From assembly GCA_030153205.1 (NCBI GenBank), contig JASLHV010000554.1:1-25727 (forward strand): 25,727 nt of DNA. Reading direction: 5' to 3'. Every line of letters begins with the position of its first letter. Position 1 is the stretch's first letter. The position numbers were made by a program, and so were the translations under genes. Of this stretch, positions 15,712 to 22,949 are shown one piece after another. The notes under the pieces were generated by a model. That model saw only the letters and a program-made list of their open reading frames with translations. It searched no databases and was not told the origin of the DNA. Origin of the DNA: Roseiarcus sp. (GTDB taxonomy: Bacteria > Pseudomonadota > Alphaproteobacteria > Rhizobiales > Beijerinckiaceae).

Positions 15712-18077
15712 TGGCCATGTCAAACCACTTATCGCCGGACCTTCTCGCGAAGATGGACGCTTACTGGCGCGCTGCGAATTATGTTTCGGTTGGCCAAATC
15801 TACCTTCGTGACAATCCCCTCCTCGAAGAGCGGCTAACGCGGGATCATATCAAGCCGCGCCTGCTTGGCCATTGGGGAACCACAACGGGGCTTAATTTTA
15901 TCTACGTGCACCTCAATCGGCTGATCACGCAAAACGATCTTAATATGATCTATGTGATCGGCCCCGGTCATGGTGGACCGGGGCTGGTGGCGCAGAGCTA
16001 TCTCGAGGGCTCTTACACCGAGACTTATCCAAGCATTGAGCAGGGAAAGGACGGACTGCACCGTCTGTTTCGCCAATTTTCGTGGCCTTATGGCGTCCCA
16101 AGTCATGTCTCGCCCGAGACGCCCGGCTCAATTCATGAAGGTGGCGAACTCGGCTACTCCCTTCTACACGCCTACGGCGCGGCGTTCGACAATCCTGACT
16201 TGATCGTCGCCTGCATCGTCGGCGACGGCGAAGCCGAGACAGGCGCGTTGGCTACGAGTTGGCACTCGAACAAATTTCTCAACCCTACGCGCGACGGCGC
16301 AGTGCTGCCGATCCTTCATCTCAATGGTTATAAGATCGCCAATCCAACAATCCTCGCCCGCATTAGCGCCGACGAGCTTCGCAGTCTCTTCGTCGGCTAT
16401 GGCTACGAGCCTATCCTCGTGGAAGGCGATGAGCCCGCGAAAGTGCACCAGTTGCTCGCTTCTGCGCTGGACTCCGCTCTGGAGAAAATCCGATCCATCC
16501 AAAACGCCGCCCGCGACGCGGCCCATGAGGCGCCGCCACGTCCCTACTGGCCGATGATCATATTCCGCACGCCTAAAGGTTGGACGGGCCCGAAATTCGT
16601 CGATGGCCTCCCTGTGGAAGGCACCTGGCGCGCGCACCAAGTGCCCATCGCGAGTTTCAAGACCGACGGACACGTGAAACAGTTAGAAGATTGGCTGAGC
16701 AGCTACGGTCCGCAGGAGGTTTTCGATCCGCATGGTCGATTTCGTGAGGACCTTGCCGCGCTTGCGCCGACTGGACGCCGTCGTATGAGCGCCAATCCGC
16801 ACGCCAATGGCGGCGAGCTGCTCATACCGCTTTCTATGCCGCGTTTTCGAGACTACGCCGTCGACGTCCCTTCGCCAGGAATCGTTGAGGCGGAATCGAC
16901 TGGAGTACTAGGGACGTTCTTGCGCGACGTGATGAAACTGAACGAGACGCACAAGAATTTTCGTATCTTCGGCCCTGATGAAACCGCCTCAAACCGGTTA
17001 AGCGCCATCTTCCAGGCGACTGGAAAGGAATGGATGGCGGATGTTCTCGACGTCGACGTCAATCTCGATCGCAATGGCCGCGTGATGGAGGCGTTGAGCG
17101 AGCATATGTGCCAAGGGTGGCTTGAGGGATATCTGCTCACCGGCCGTCACGGGCTGTTCTCTTGCTATGAAGCCTTCATTCACATTGTCGATTCAATGGT
17201 CAACCAGCATGCTAAATGGTTGAAAGTGACCAAGCGCCTGCCGTGGCGCAAACCGATCGCTTCACTCAACTATCTCCTTACTTCACATGTGTGGCGCCAG
17301 GATCACAACGGTTTTTCCCACCAGGATCCAGGATTCATCGATCACGTCGCGAATAAAAAGGCAGAAGTCGCGCGCATCTATCTACCGCCGGACGCCAATT
17401 GCCTCCTGTCTGTCGCGGACCACTGTCTGCGCAGCCGCGACTACATCAACGTGATCGTTGCAGGAAAGCAGCCCGAATGGCAATGGCTCAATATCGACGC
17501 TGCTGCACGACATTGCGCGGCGGGCGCGGGCGTGTGGCGCTGGGCGAGCAACGACGACGGCGATCCCGACGTGGTTATGGCCTGCGCTGGGGACGTCCCG
17601 ACGCTTGAGACCCTCGCGGCGGTGACAATCCTAAGAAAAACCATTCCTGATATTCGCATTCGGGTCGTCAATGTCGTTGACCTGATGGTCCTCCAACGAC
17701 GCGATCAGCATCCGCACGGCCTCGACGAAAGAGAATTCGCTGGCCTTTTCACAGCCGACAAACCCGTCATCTTCGCCTTTCACGGCTATCCCTCGCTGAT
17801 TCATCGGTTCGTCTATAACCAGCCGAACCACGATAATTTTCATGTTCGCGGCTATAACGAGGAGGGAACAACGACGACGCCCTTCGACATGGTCGTGCTC
17901 AACCATCTCGACCGCTATCAGCTCGCGCTTGACGTTGTAAGGCGCGTACCGCGTTTCGCGTCGCTTCTTTCAGAAGCGACTGCGCAATACTGGCGGACTA
18001 TGGAGCGGCACAAACTTTACGTCTGTGAGCATGGCGAAGATATGCCGGAAGTTGTCAATTGGCGCTGGGCAATTTGA
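15711..18077 (+). CDS. xfp: Xylulose-5-phosphate/fructose-6-phosphate phosphoketolase
   Basis: This thiamine-diphosphate enzyme of 788 residues splits xylulose 5-phosphate (and often fructose 6-phosphate) with phosphate to give acetyl phosphate plus glyceraldehyde 3-phosphate or erythrose 4-phosphate. Both family signatures are visible: EGGELGY (about 143-149) and DNPDLIVACIVGDGE (about 160-174). GPGHGGPG (about 84-91) belongs to the cofactor site. The length matches the family (about 790). The ATG at 15711 overlaps the upstream stop (TGATG); GTG 15708 and ATG 15717 are alternatives. Acetyl phosphate made here is the substrate of acetate kinase encoded at the right end of the window. Oxygen-independent ATP from sugar phosphates fits the low-oxygen theme. 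Confidence 0.95.
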   Translation: MAMSNHLSPDLLAKMDAYWRAANYVSVGQIYLRDNPLLEERLTRDHIKPRLLGHWGTTTGLNFIYVHLNRLITQNDLNMIYVIGPGHGGPGLVAQSYLEGSYTETYPSIEQGKDGLHRLFRQFSWPYGVPSHVSPETPGSIHEGGELGYSLLHAYGAAFDNPDLIVACIVGDGEAETGALATSWHSNKFLNPTRDGAVLPILHLNGYKIANPTILARISADELRSLFVGYGYEPILVEGDEPAKVHQLLASALDSALEKIRSIQNAARDAAHEAPPRPYWPMIIFRTPKGWTGPKFVDGLPVEGTWRAHQVPIASFKTDGHVKQLEDWLSSYGPQEVFDPHGRFREDLAALAPTGRRRMSANPHANGGELLIPLSMPRFRDYAVDVPSPGIVEAESTGVLGTFLRDVMKLNETHKNFRIFGPDETASNRLSAIFQATGKEWMADVLDVDVNLDRNGRVMEALSEHMCQGWLEGYLLTGRHGLFSCYEAFIHIVDSMVNQHAKWLKVTKRLPWRKPIASLNYLLTSHVWRQDHNGFSHQDPGFIDHVANKKAEVARIYLPPDANCLLSVADHCLRSRDYINVIVAGKQPEWQWLNIDAAARHCAAGAGVWRWASNDDGDPDVVMACAGDVPTLETLAAVTILRKTIPDIRIRVVNVVDLMVLQRRDQHPHGLDEREFAGLFTADKPVIFAFHGYPSLIHRFVYNQPNHDNFHVRGYNEEGTTTTPFDMVVLNHLDRYQLALDVVRRVPRFASLLSEATAQYWRTMERHKLYVCEHGEDMPEVVNWRWAI

Positions 18078-18109
18078 CAGTTCCTAAAGACCAAGCGGAC
18101 GCGTCGCGG

Positions 18110-20014
18110 CTACTGGCCGAGAATCTCGTGGATTTTCTCAGCGAGTTCTGCCGCCGTATAAGGTTTCTTCAACCATGCCCCTGCGCCGAGGCCTTCGCGC
18201 GCGATCGCCGGCTCAGCATAGCCAGAGGTGAACAGGACTCTGAGATCGGGTCTAATGGCAAGCGCCGCTTCCGCTAGCTCATCACCGTTCATGCCACCCG
18301 GCATGACGACATCAGTGAAGATCATCGCAGTCTCGGGGTGATCGCCGAGCAATTTTAGAGCGACCGGGCCATTGTCGGCTTCGACCACACGATAGCCCAA
18401 ACTCCGCAGCCTGGCGATCGTGACTCTGCGAACGCGCGCATCATCCTCGACGACGAGAATCGTCTCTGACCCTTGCGGCATCGCGTTCATTTCCGTTGCA
18501 GCCGATTCTGTTTCATCACTCGCCTGCGCGGCCTCTGCTAAAGGCAAAAAGATCCTTATGCTCGTCCCTCGTTCCAATTCGCTGTAGATTTGAATGTTCC
18601 CGCCCAATTGCTTGACGAAACCATAGACCATGCTGAGGCCGAGGCCTGTTCCCGCGCCCGTCGGTTTCGTCGTGAAGAACGGCTCGAAAGCGCGCTGGCG
18701 CACCTCCTCGGTCATGCCGGCGCCGGTATCAGTGACGGCGATGAGGACGTACCGGCCAGTGCGAACTTCGGGGTACATCTGCGCATAATCCGCATCAAGA
18801 CGCGTTTGCGATATGTCTATCGTTAGATTTCCGCCGCGCGGCATGGCGTCTCGTGCATTAATCGCGAGATTGAGCAGAGCGTTTTGCAATTGCGCCGCAT
18901 CGACAATGCATAGATGTGCCGATCCAGTCACTCGAATTTTCAATTCGATAGATTCGCCTAAGGTCCGCCGCAGAAGCTCTGAAAAATTCGATATCAACGG
19001 CGCCAAATCTGTGGCTTTCGGATTCAAAGGTTGGCGGCGGCCAAACGCTAGGAGCTGCCCGGTCAGCTTTGCGCCATCCAGCGCGGCGTCCTCGGCTTCC
19101 TTTAAAAGTTCGCGTTGGTTTGCACCCTTGAGAGTGGCGCCCAGCATTTCGAGATTACCGGTTATCACAGTCAGAAGGTTATTGAAGTCGTGGGCGAGGC
19201 CGCCGGTAAGTTGGCCGATCGCTTCCATTTTTTGCGCTTGTCTCAGCTCCTCTTCCATCTTCTGACGACTCGTGAGATCGCGGATGAACCCGGTGAAAAT
19301 TCTTTGACCGCTTGACCGCGCCTCTCCGACCGCCAATTCCATTGGGAAGATCGCGCCGTCCTTCGTTAGTCCTTTAACAACACGGCCATAACCTATGATC
19401 CGGGCTTCGCCGGTATTTAGATAACGACCGATGTAGCCGTCGTGCTCGACCCGATAGGGATCTGGCATCAACATTTTGACGTTTTGTCCGATGACTTCTT
19501 CCGAACGATAACCGAAGAGCTGCGCCGCTGCTGCGCTGAACGAGGTGACCGACCCGTTTTCATCAATGACAACCATCGCTTCTGGAACAGTATCCAGGAT
19601 CGAGCGGAGGTGTGCTTCGCGCGAAGCGATTTCGTCCTGGGCGCGCTTGAGCCCGGTTATGTCGCTGTTATTTTGGAGCACGGAATGAATGACGCCGTCA
19701 TCGGATTTTCGTGCAACCCACAAGCTCGAAACTGCGACGACCGATCCATTCTTCTCTTGATGTTCGATTTCACCTTGCCAACTGCCATCCTGGCGCAGTC
19801 GCGCAACAATCTCGCTTCGAGGCAGAGGATATTTCGTCCTCAGGAGGTCGTGGACGACCTCTCCAACTGCCTCCTCTCGGCGCCAGCCATACAAACGCTC
19901 GCAGCCCGTCGTCCAATATAAAATCCTCCCGTCCACGTCATGAATGATGACGTTGGCCAAATCCAGGATTTTCGCGAGTGAGGTCAATTCGGCGGTCGCA
20001 GCCGATGTGGGCAT
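18110..20014 (-). CDS. Hybrid sensor histidine kinase with FixL-like haem PAS and receiver domain
   Basis: Numbering is from a TTG at 20044; ATG 20014 is residue 11 and is preferred because it avoids the overlap with the upstream gene. Domains: PAS (about 20-135), second PAS (about 140-260), HisKA dimer helix with His285 in GGLAHDFNNLL, ATPase domain with N396 (N-box), DTGAG and GTGLGLSMVYG (about 380-502), then a receiver (528-643) with acidic residues 533-535, phospho-acceptor Asp578 and Lys627. The second PAS reads HDGYIGRY ... RIIGYGRVV, which lines up with the FixL haem pocket: proximal His201, Arg207 and Arg221 are kept, but the FixL distal His214 position is Arg215. It should sense oxygen or another gas in the cytoplasm. 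There are no membrane helices. It follows the FixK-like gene in the same orientation. Confidence 0.88.
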   Translation of the reverse strand: MPTSAATAELTSLAKILDLANVIIHDVDGRILYWTTGCERLYGWRREEAVGEVVHDLLRTKYPLPRSEIVARLRQDGSWQGEIEHQEKNGSVVAVSSLWVARKSDDGVIHSVLQNNSDITGLKRAQDEIASREAHLRSILDTVPEAMVVIDENGSVTSFSAAAAQLFGYRSEEVIGQNVKMLMPDPYRVEHDGYIGRYLNTGEARIIGYGRVVKGLTKDGAIFPMELAVGEARSSGQRIFTGFIRDLTSRQKMEEELRQAQKMEAIGQLTGGLAHDFNNLLTVITGNLEMLGATLKGANQRELLKEAEDAALDGAKLTGQLLAFGRRQPLNPKATDLAPLISNFSELLRRTLGESIELKIRVTGSAHLCIVDAAQLQNALLNLAINARDAMPRGGNLTIDISQTRLDADYAQMYPEVRTGRYVLIAVTDTGAGMTEEVRQRAFEPFFTTKPTGAGTGLGLSMVYGFVKQLGGNIQIYSELERGTSIRIFLPLAEAAQASDETESAATEMNAMPQGSETILVVEDDARVRRVTIARLRSLGYRVVEADNGPVALKLLGDHPETAMIFTDVVMPGGMNGDELAEAALAIRPDLRVLFTSGYAEPAIAREGLGAGAWLKKPYTAAELAEKIHEILGQ

Positions 20015-20031
20015 CGAGGCGTCGTCACCTT

Positions 20032-20772
20032 TCAATTCGGCCAAACCGCGCGACGAAGCTGCGCGGGCGGGGACGCTGCCTCGTCCTCCTCTTGGCCTGC
20101 GATTTCCCGCAAAACCGAAAGTTTGCGAACGGTAACGGTATGGCGCGCCCCAGCGCCGATCAAACCACGGCGAGTTAGACTTGTCATCATCCGCGACACG
20201 GTCTCCATTGTGAGACCAAGATAGTCGGCCATGTCCTGGCGGCTCATCGGCAGCTCGATTTCAGCGCCTGAAGCGCTTTTGCGATGAATCGCAAGCAGGA
20301 AGCTGACGACGCGTTCCTCTGCGGTCTTGCGGCCAAGCAGCAACATCTGATCCTGCGCAGATGACATTTCGTCGCACAGGATTGCGAACAATTGCGGACG
20401 CAAAGCCGACGATTCGTTAATCAAGGCAAAGAACCGGCCGCGAGCAAATCGCCGGACCTTGACTTCAGTGACCGCCTCCGCCGTAAAGAGATAATGGTTC
20501 TGGAAGGAGACGCCTAGAACGTCGCCGGGATGAATAAAACCCATGATAGCGCGGCGACCGTCCGACATGATCCGGTAAACGCGAACGACGCCTTCTAGAA
20601 CATCGAAAATTTGGCCGGCCTCATCACCTTCCCAGAAGAGCGCCTCACCCGCCGCGAAGGTCTCGGTTGGCTGACCCTTGAACAGATCCTTGAGGGTTGG
20701 GGCCGGTTCGACCGAGTGAGAAAGGGGAATGGCTGGATGTCGAGGTGTGGAGACCGAAGTTTGGATATACAT
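20032..20772 (-). CDS. Crp/Fnr-family transcription regulator, FixK-like
   Basis: This 246-residue regulator has a cyclic-nucleotide-type beta barrel (about 35-120), a long dimerisation helix and a C-terminal winged helix. The recognition helix reads TMETVSRMMTSL; the E-x-x-S-R pattern is what FNR and FixK use to read TTGAT half-sites, which fits the many such boxes here. Only one cysteine (ILCDEM) is present, so there is no FNR-type iron-sulfur cluster. Oxygen control must then come from elsewhere, as for FixK. The start at 20772 was chosen for GAGGG 7 bases upstream; the frame continues to an ATG at 20805. No FNR box was seen in its own promoter. It is followed by the haem-PAS kinase and is likely co-transcribed with it. 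Confidence 0.9.
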   Translation of the reverse strand: MYIQTSVSTPRHPAIPLSHSVEPAPTLKDLFKGQPTETFAAGEALFWEGDEAGQIFDVLEGVVRVYRIMSDGRRAIMGFIHPGDVLGVSFQNHYLFTAEAVTEVKVRRFARGRFFALINESSALRPQLFAILCDEMSSAQDQMLLLGRKTAEERVVSFLLAIHRKSASGAEIELPMSRQDMADYLGLTMETVSRMMTSLTRRGLIGAGARHTVTVRKLSVLREIAGQEEDEAASPPAQLRRAVWPN

Positions 20773-20820
20773 GGCGTCGCCCTCTAATAAGCTGATGGGC
20801 GGCATTTGAGCCGTGTCATG

Positions 20821-20839
20821 TCATCGGCGTATCATCGGC
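20821..20839. promoter_or_regulatory. Direct repeat, 11-bp period, in the divergent promoter
   Basis: TCATCGGC occurs at 20821-20828 and again at 20832-20839, one helical turn apart, between the FixK-like and OmpR-type genes. Tandem repeats one turn apart are typical binding sites for OmpR-family regulators. The repeat is seen; its role is inferred. Confidence 0.35.
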
Positions 20840-20861
20840 TTGTGAAATTTGGCGCCGATTT

Positions 20862-20877
20862 GTAACAGTGCGTAACA
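20862..20877. promoter_or_regulatory. GTAACA direct repeat, 10-bp period
   Basis: GTAACA occurs at 20862-20867 and 20872-20877. TGTAACA-type half-sites repeated at 10-bp spacing resemble sites of OmpR/RstA-type regulators. It overlaps the alternative GTG start of the adjacent response regulator and so favours the ATG at 20898. Confidence 0.4.
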
Positions 20878-20897
20878 AGCCTCCGGCATTGAAATCA

Positions 20898-21638
20898 ATG
20901 GCGAACCAAAAAGACGACGCCGTTCATATCCTGGTCGTCGATGACGACCAGCGCATTCGTCAGATGCTGACCCGCTATTTCGAACAGGAAGGGTACCGGA
21001 TCAGCGTCGCGGCGGACGGCCCGACGATGCGCGCTAAATTGGACGACACGGTCGACGTGATTCTCCTGGACGTGGTCATGCCCGGCCAGGACGGTTTGAC
21101 GCTCGCCCGTGAGATCCGCGCGAGTTCAGATGTTGGGATCATCATGTTGACAGGGCGTGACGACGTGCTCGACCGCGTTGTCGGGCTGGAGGTTGGCGCT
21201 GACGACTATATCGCCAAGCCCTTTCACCTTCGCGAAGTGATGGCCCGGGTCAAAAGCATACTGCGTCGGCGAAGTGCGCGGCTGCCTCAGTCTCAGCGAA
21301 CTGTCGCGCCTCGTGGCGACGATGAGGTCATTTGCTTTGAGGGCTGGCGGCTTGACGCCAGCCGCCGTCAGCTTGTATCGCCCAGCGGCGAAGATGTCGC
21401 GCTCACGACGGGGGAGTTCGATCTCCTTTCGGCCCTTACAAAGCATCCGGGGCGCGTCTTAGGCCGTGAGGCGTTGATGGATTTGACTCGGGGCCGCAGT
21501 TGGGAGGCCTTTGACCGAACGATTGACGCCCAGGTCGCTCGGCTCAGAAAGAAAATCGAAGTCGACCCAAAAAATCCGACATTGGTGAAATCTGTCCGCG
21601 GCGTCGGCTATGTCTTCACCGGGAAAGTCGATCGATAG
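20898..21638 (+). CDS. OmpR-family DNA-binding response regulator
   Basis: This 246-residue two-component response regulator has a receiver domain (about 10-122: acidic DDD at 15-17, phospho-acceptor Asp58 in VILLDVVMPG, Lys107 in YIAKPF) and an OmpR-type winged helix (about 145-243) with DRTIDAQVARLRKKIE and VRGVGYVF. The ATG at 20898 gives a family-like head (MANQKDDAVHILVVDDD); a GTG at 20868 would add 10 residues but overlaps a repeat that looks like a binding site. No histidine kinase gene is paired with it; the nearest is the divergent haem-PAS hybrid kinase, whose own receiver could relay phosphate to it only through another protein. Its 3' end overlaps the convergent GNAT-like gene by 23 bases. 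Confidence 0.9.
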   Translation: MANQKDDAVHILVVDDDQRIRQMLTRYFEQEGYRISVAADGPTMRAKLDDTVDVILLDVVMPGQDGLTLAREIRASSDVGIIMLTGRDDVLDRVVGLEVGADDYIAKPFHLREVMARVKSILRRRSARLPQSQRTVAPRGDDEVICFEGWRLDASRRQLVSPSGEDVALTTGEFDLLSALTKHPGRVLGREALMDLTRGRSWEAFDRTIDAQVARLRKKIEVDPKNPTLVKSVRGVGYVFTGKVDR

Positions 21639-22149
21639 CTTCTGCGCCCTCTAACACTTGGGCGCAAAGCGCGTTCTTAATTTCGACCGCCGACGCGTGC
21701 GCGGGCATAAAGACCCCATGGTCACTGCGCGCAATACGATCGGGCTCTCGGCGATGCGCCCACGTATCAGAGTTCGTCGCCCAAAAGCGAATGCCTGAAC
21801 AAGCTAAATCGTCGCATTTTGATATCACGAAGCCGACAAGCGCCGCGGCGACGCCCTCTCCGTCAGCGGCGCTCGCCGTCAGGAGGAGAGGAACATCGAC
21901 CAAGCGGCCGTAAGTTGCGTGATTTCTAATCGCATAGATGCCGAGGCCTTTCACATATCTCTTGGCATTGAGCACGACAACGATCCTTTCCCCCTCTCCC
22001 ACGTTCCTTTGAACAGTCGACGGTTCGCAGGATTGGCAAAACTCTCGCCACTCGAGCTGCGGAAGATCTGGCGCCACGAGTTTGGCTAAAGGATAGGCTT
22101 TATCGATCGTCCGCCGATCGATCGGTTCGATCACATAACCTTTGTACAT
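21616..22149 (-). CDS. GNAT-like conserved protein
   Basis: This 177-residue protein starts MYKGYVIEPIDRRTIDKAYPLAKLV. The centre, RIVVVLNAKRYVKGLGIYAI then GRLVDVPLLLTASAADGEGVA, reads like the beta-strands and helix of a GCN5-related N-acetyltransferase fold, with A-S-A-A-D-G-E-G-V-A at the acetyl-CoA loop position. The canonical R/Q-x-x-G-x-G/A loop is not clear, so catalytic activity is not assured. No membrane segment is visible. The ATG overlaps the stop of a small upstream gene (TAATG), pointing to coupled translation. An FNR-type box at 22454-22467 lies upstream of the pair. I do not know a function for this family; the GNAT assignment is by eye. Confidence 0.7.
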   Translation of the reverse strand: MYKGYVIEPIDRRTIDKAYPLAKLVAPDLPQLEWREFCQSCEPSTVQRNVGEGERIVVVLNAKRYVKGLGIYAIRNHATYGRLVDVPLLLTASAADGEGVAAALVGFVISKCDDLACSGIRFWATNSDTWAHRREPDRIARSDHGVFMPAHASAVEIKNALCAQVLEGAEAIDRLSR

Positions 22150-22340
22150 TATAACCGCCTATTCATTCCCATAAGACCACAAACCGCTGTAACTGCGGCC
22201 CGGCGTCTCCTTGCATGCAAGATTTTTATCGGCTCGAACGCTTCTTCCTTCGTCGATCGGCAGCCCGCCAGCGCGAGCATCGTCAAACTTGTCGGTATGG
22301 CGAGATACAAGACATGAAATAGAATGGACGTCATTGCCAT
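22149..22340 (-). CDS. Small membrane protein, 63 residues, hypothetical
   Basis: The frame starts MAMTSILFHVLYLAIPTSLT and has one hydrophobic segment (about residues 4-25) ending at a cysteine, then a basic tail with RRRRAAV. It has a very strong ribosome-binding site (GGAGGGG) just before the ATG at 22340, and its TAA overlaps the ATG of the GNAT-like gene, which argues that it is translated. A longer reading to 22388 is possible but unsupported. The cysteine after the helix (LALAGCRS) could be a lipobox, in which case it would be a lipoprotein; without it the peptide is a single-pass membrane protein. No homologue is recognised. Confidence 0.6.
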   Translation of the reverse strand: MAMTSILFHVLYLAIPTSLTMLALAGCRSTKEEAFEPIKILHARRRRAAVTAVCGLMGMNRRL

Positions 22341-22453
22341 GCTCCCCTCCGTCGTTGAAACTCTCGCCCTCATGCCCGGCGAGCGCATTGCGATAGGTCA
22401 ATCCTCGCGGAACATTCACCACCGTGGCTTCAAATATTGGGTCACCCTGCCCT

Positions 22454-22467
22454 TTGAGCAGGATCAA
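22454..22467. promoter_or_regulatory. FNR/FixK-type operator in the 22341-22518 divergent region
   Basis: TTGAGCAGGATCAA has one change from the consensus. Rightward, a class II start near 22502 with TAGAAG at 22490-22495 puts the transcript just before the ribosome-binding site of the gene at 22519. Leftward, the small membrane protein start is 120 bases away. Confidence 0.72.
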
Positions 22468-22518
22468 AGCATCGATTCCGTTCGCCGGATAGAAGCCGGC
22501 GAAGAAGGGAGTCCACAC

Positions 22519-22917
22519 ATGCTCAAACATATTTTTCTCCACCTTGCGCGAAGCCCGGAATTTCCGGAGGGGAGCGTTGAACGAGGTTATGAACTCGTCG
22601 CACCGCTTAACGCATCTAATCACCTCGATGTAGACGAATGGAAAAGCCACAAAGCCCAATGCCATGTGAGGCGGTTTTGGCAGGGTGAAGCTGATCGACA
22701 CGGCGCGCTCGTCCATCATGGAGGCGCTCGAGGCGGGATTTGGGCCATCCAATACGCAGGGCAAGCATCAGGTGACGAGGAGCCCGGCGTCCGTTTGGGT
22801 GCACATCGTTTCGCGCCGGATGAATATGTGTCGATATATGACGAGCAAGGGCGCTTATACACGTACAAAATCGTACAACTTCGACCGATGAAACCTTCGC
22901 CAGAAAAGGCCGCTTAG
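22519..22917 (+). CDS. Conserved hypothetical protein, 132 residues
   Basis: This soluble protein without signal peptide starts MLKHIFLHLARSPEFPEGS. Distinct stretches are GYELVAPLN near residue 23, CHVRRFW near residue 48, and a C-terminal half with HHGGARGGIWAIQY, HRFAPDEYVSIYDEQG and YTYKIVQL, which looks like a compact beta-rich fold. I recall similar proteins in alphaproteobacteria but no function. The frame is open upstream to 22324, yet AAGGGAG (22505-22511) 7 bases before the ATG at 22519 sets the start. An FNR-type box is centred 58 bases upstream. It is the first gene of a plus-strand run with the APH/AAA fusion and acetate kinase. Confidence 0.75.
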   Translation: MLKHIFLHLARSPEFPEGSVERGYELVAPLNASNHLDVDEWKSHKAQCHVRRFWQGEADRHGALVHHGGARGGIWAIQYAGQASGDEEPGVRLGAHRFAPDEYVSIYDEQGRLYTYKIVQLRPMKPSPEKAA

Positions 22918-22949
22918 CTTCTTAGGGATCTGCTCATAGGACGGATCGT

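Noticed and set aside
20887..20900. Palindrome CATTGAAATCAATG at the response-regulator start
   Set aside because: Half-sites are two bases apart rather than four between TTGAT-type halves, so it is not an FNR box; it may be chance.
22324..22518. Upstream extension of the 132-residue hypothetical gene
   Set aside because: The ribosome-binding site at 22505-22511 and the FNR-type box within this stretch argue for a start at 22519.
22159..22764. Minus-strand frame of 201 residues across the divergent region
   Set aside because: It runs opposite to the supported gene at 22519-22917 and across the promoter region, and has no supporting ribosome-binding site or recognisable domain.
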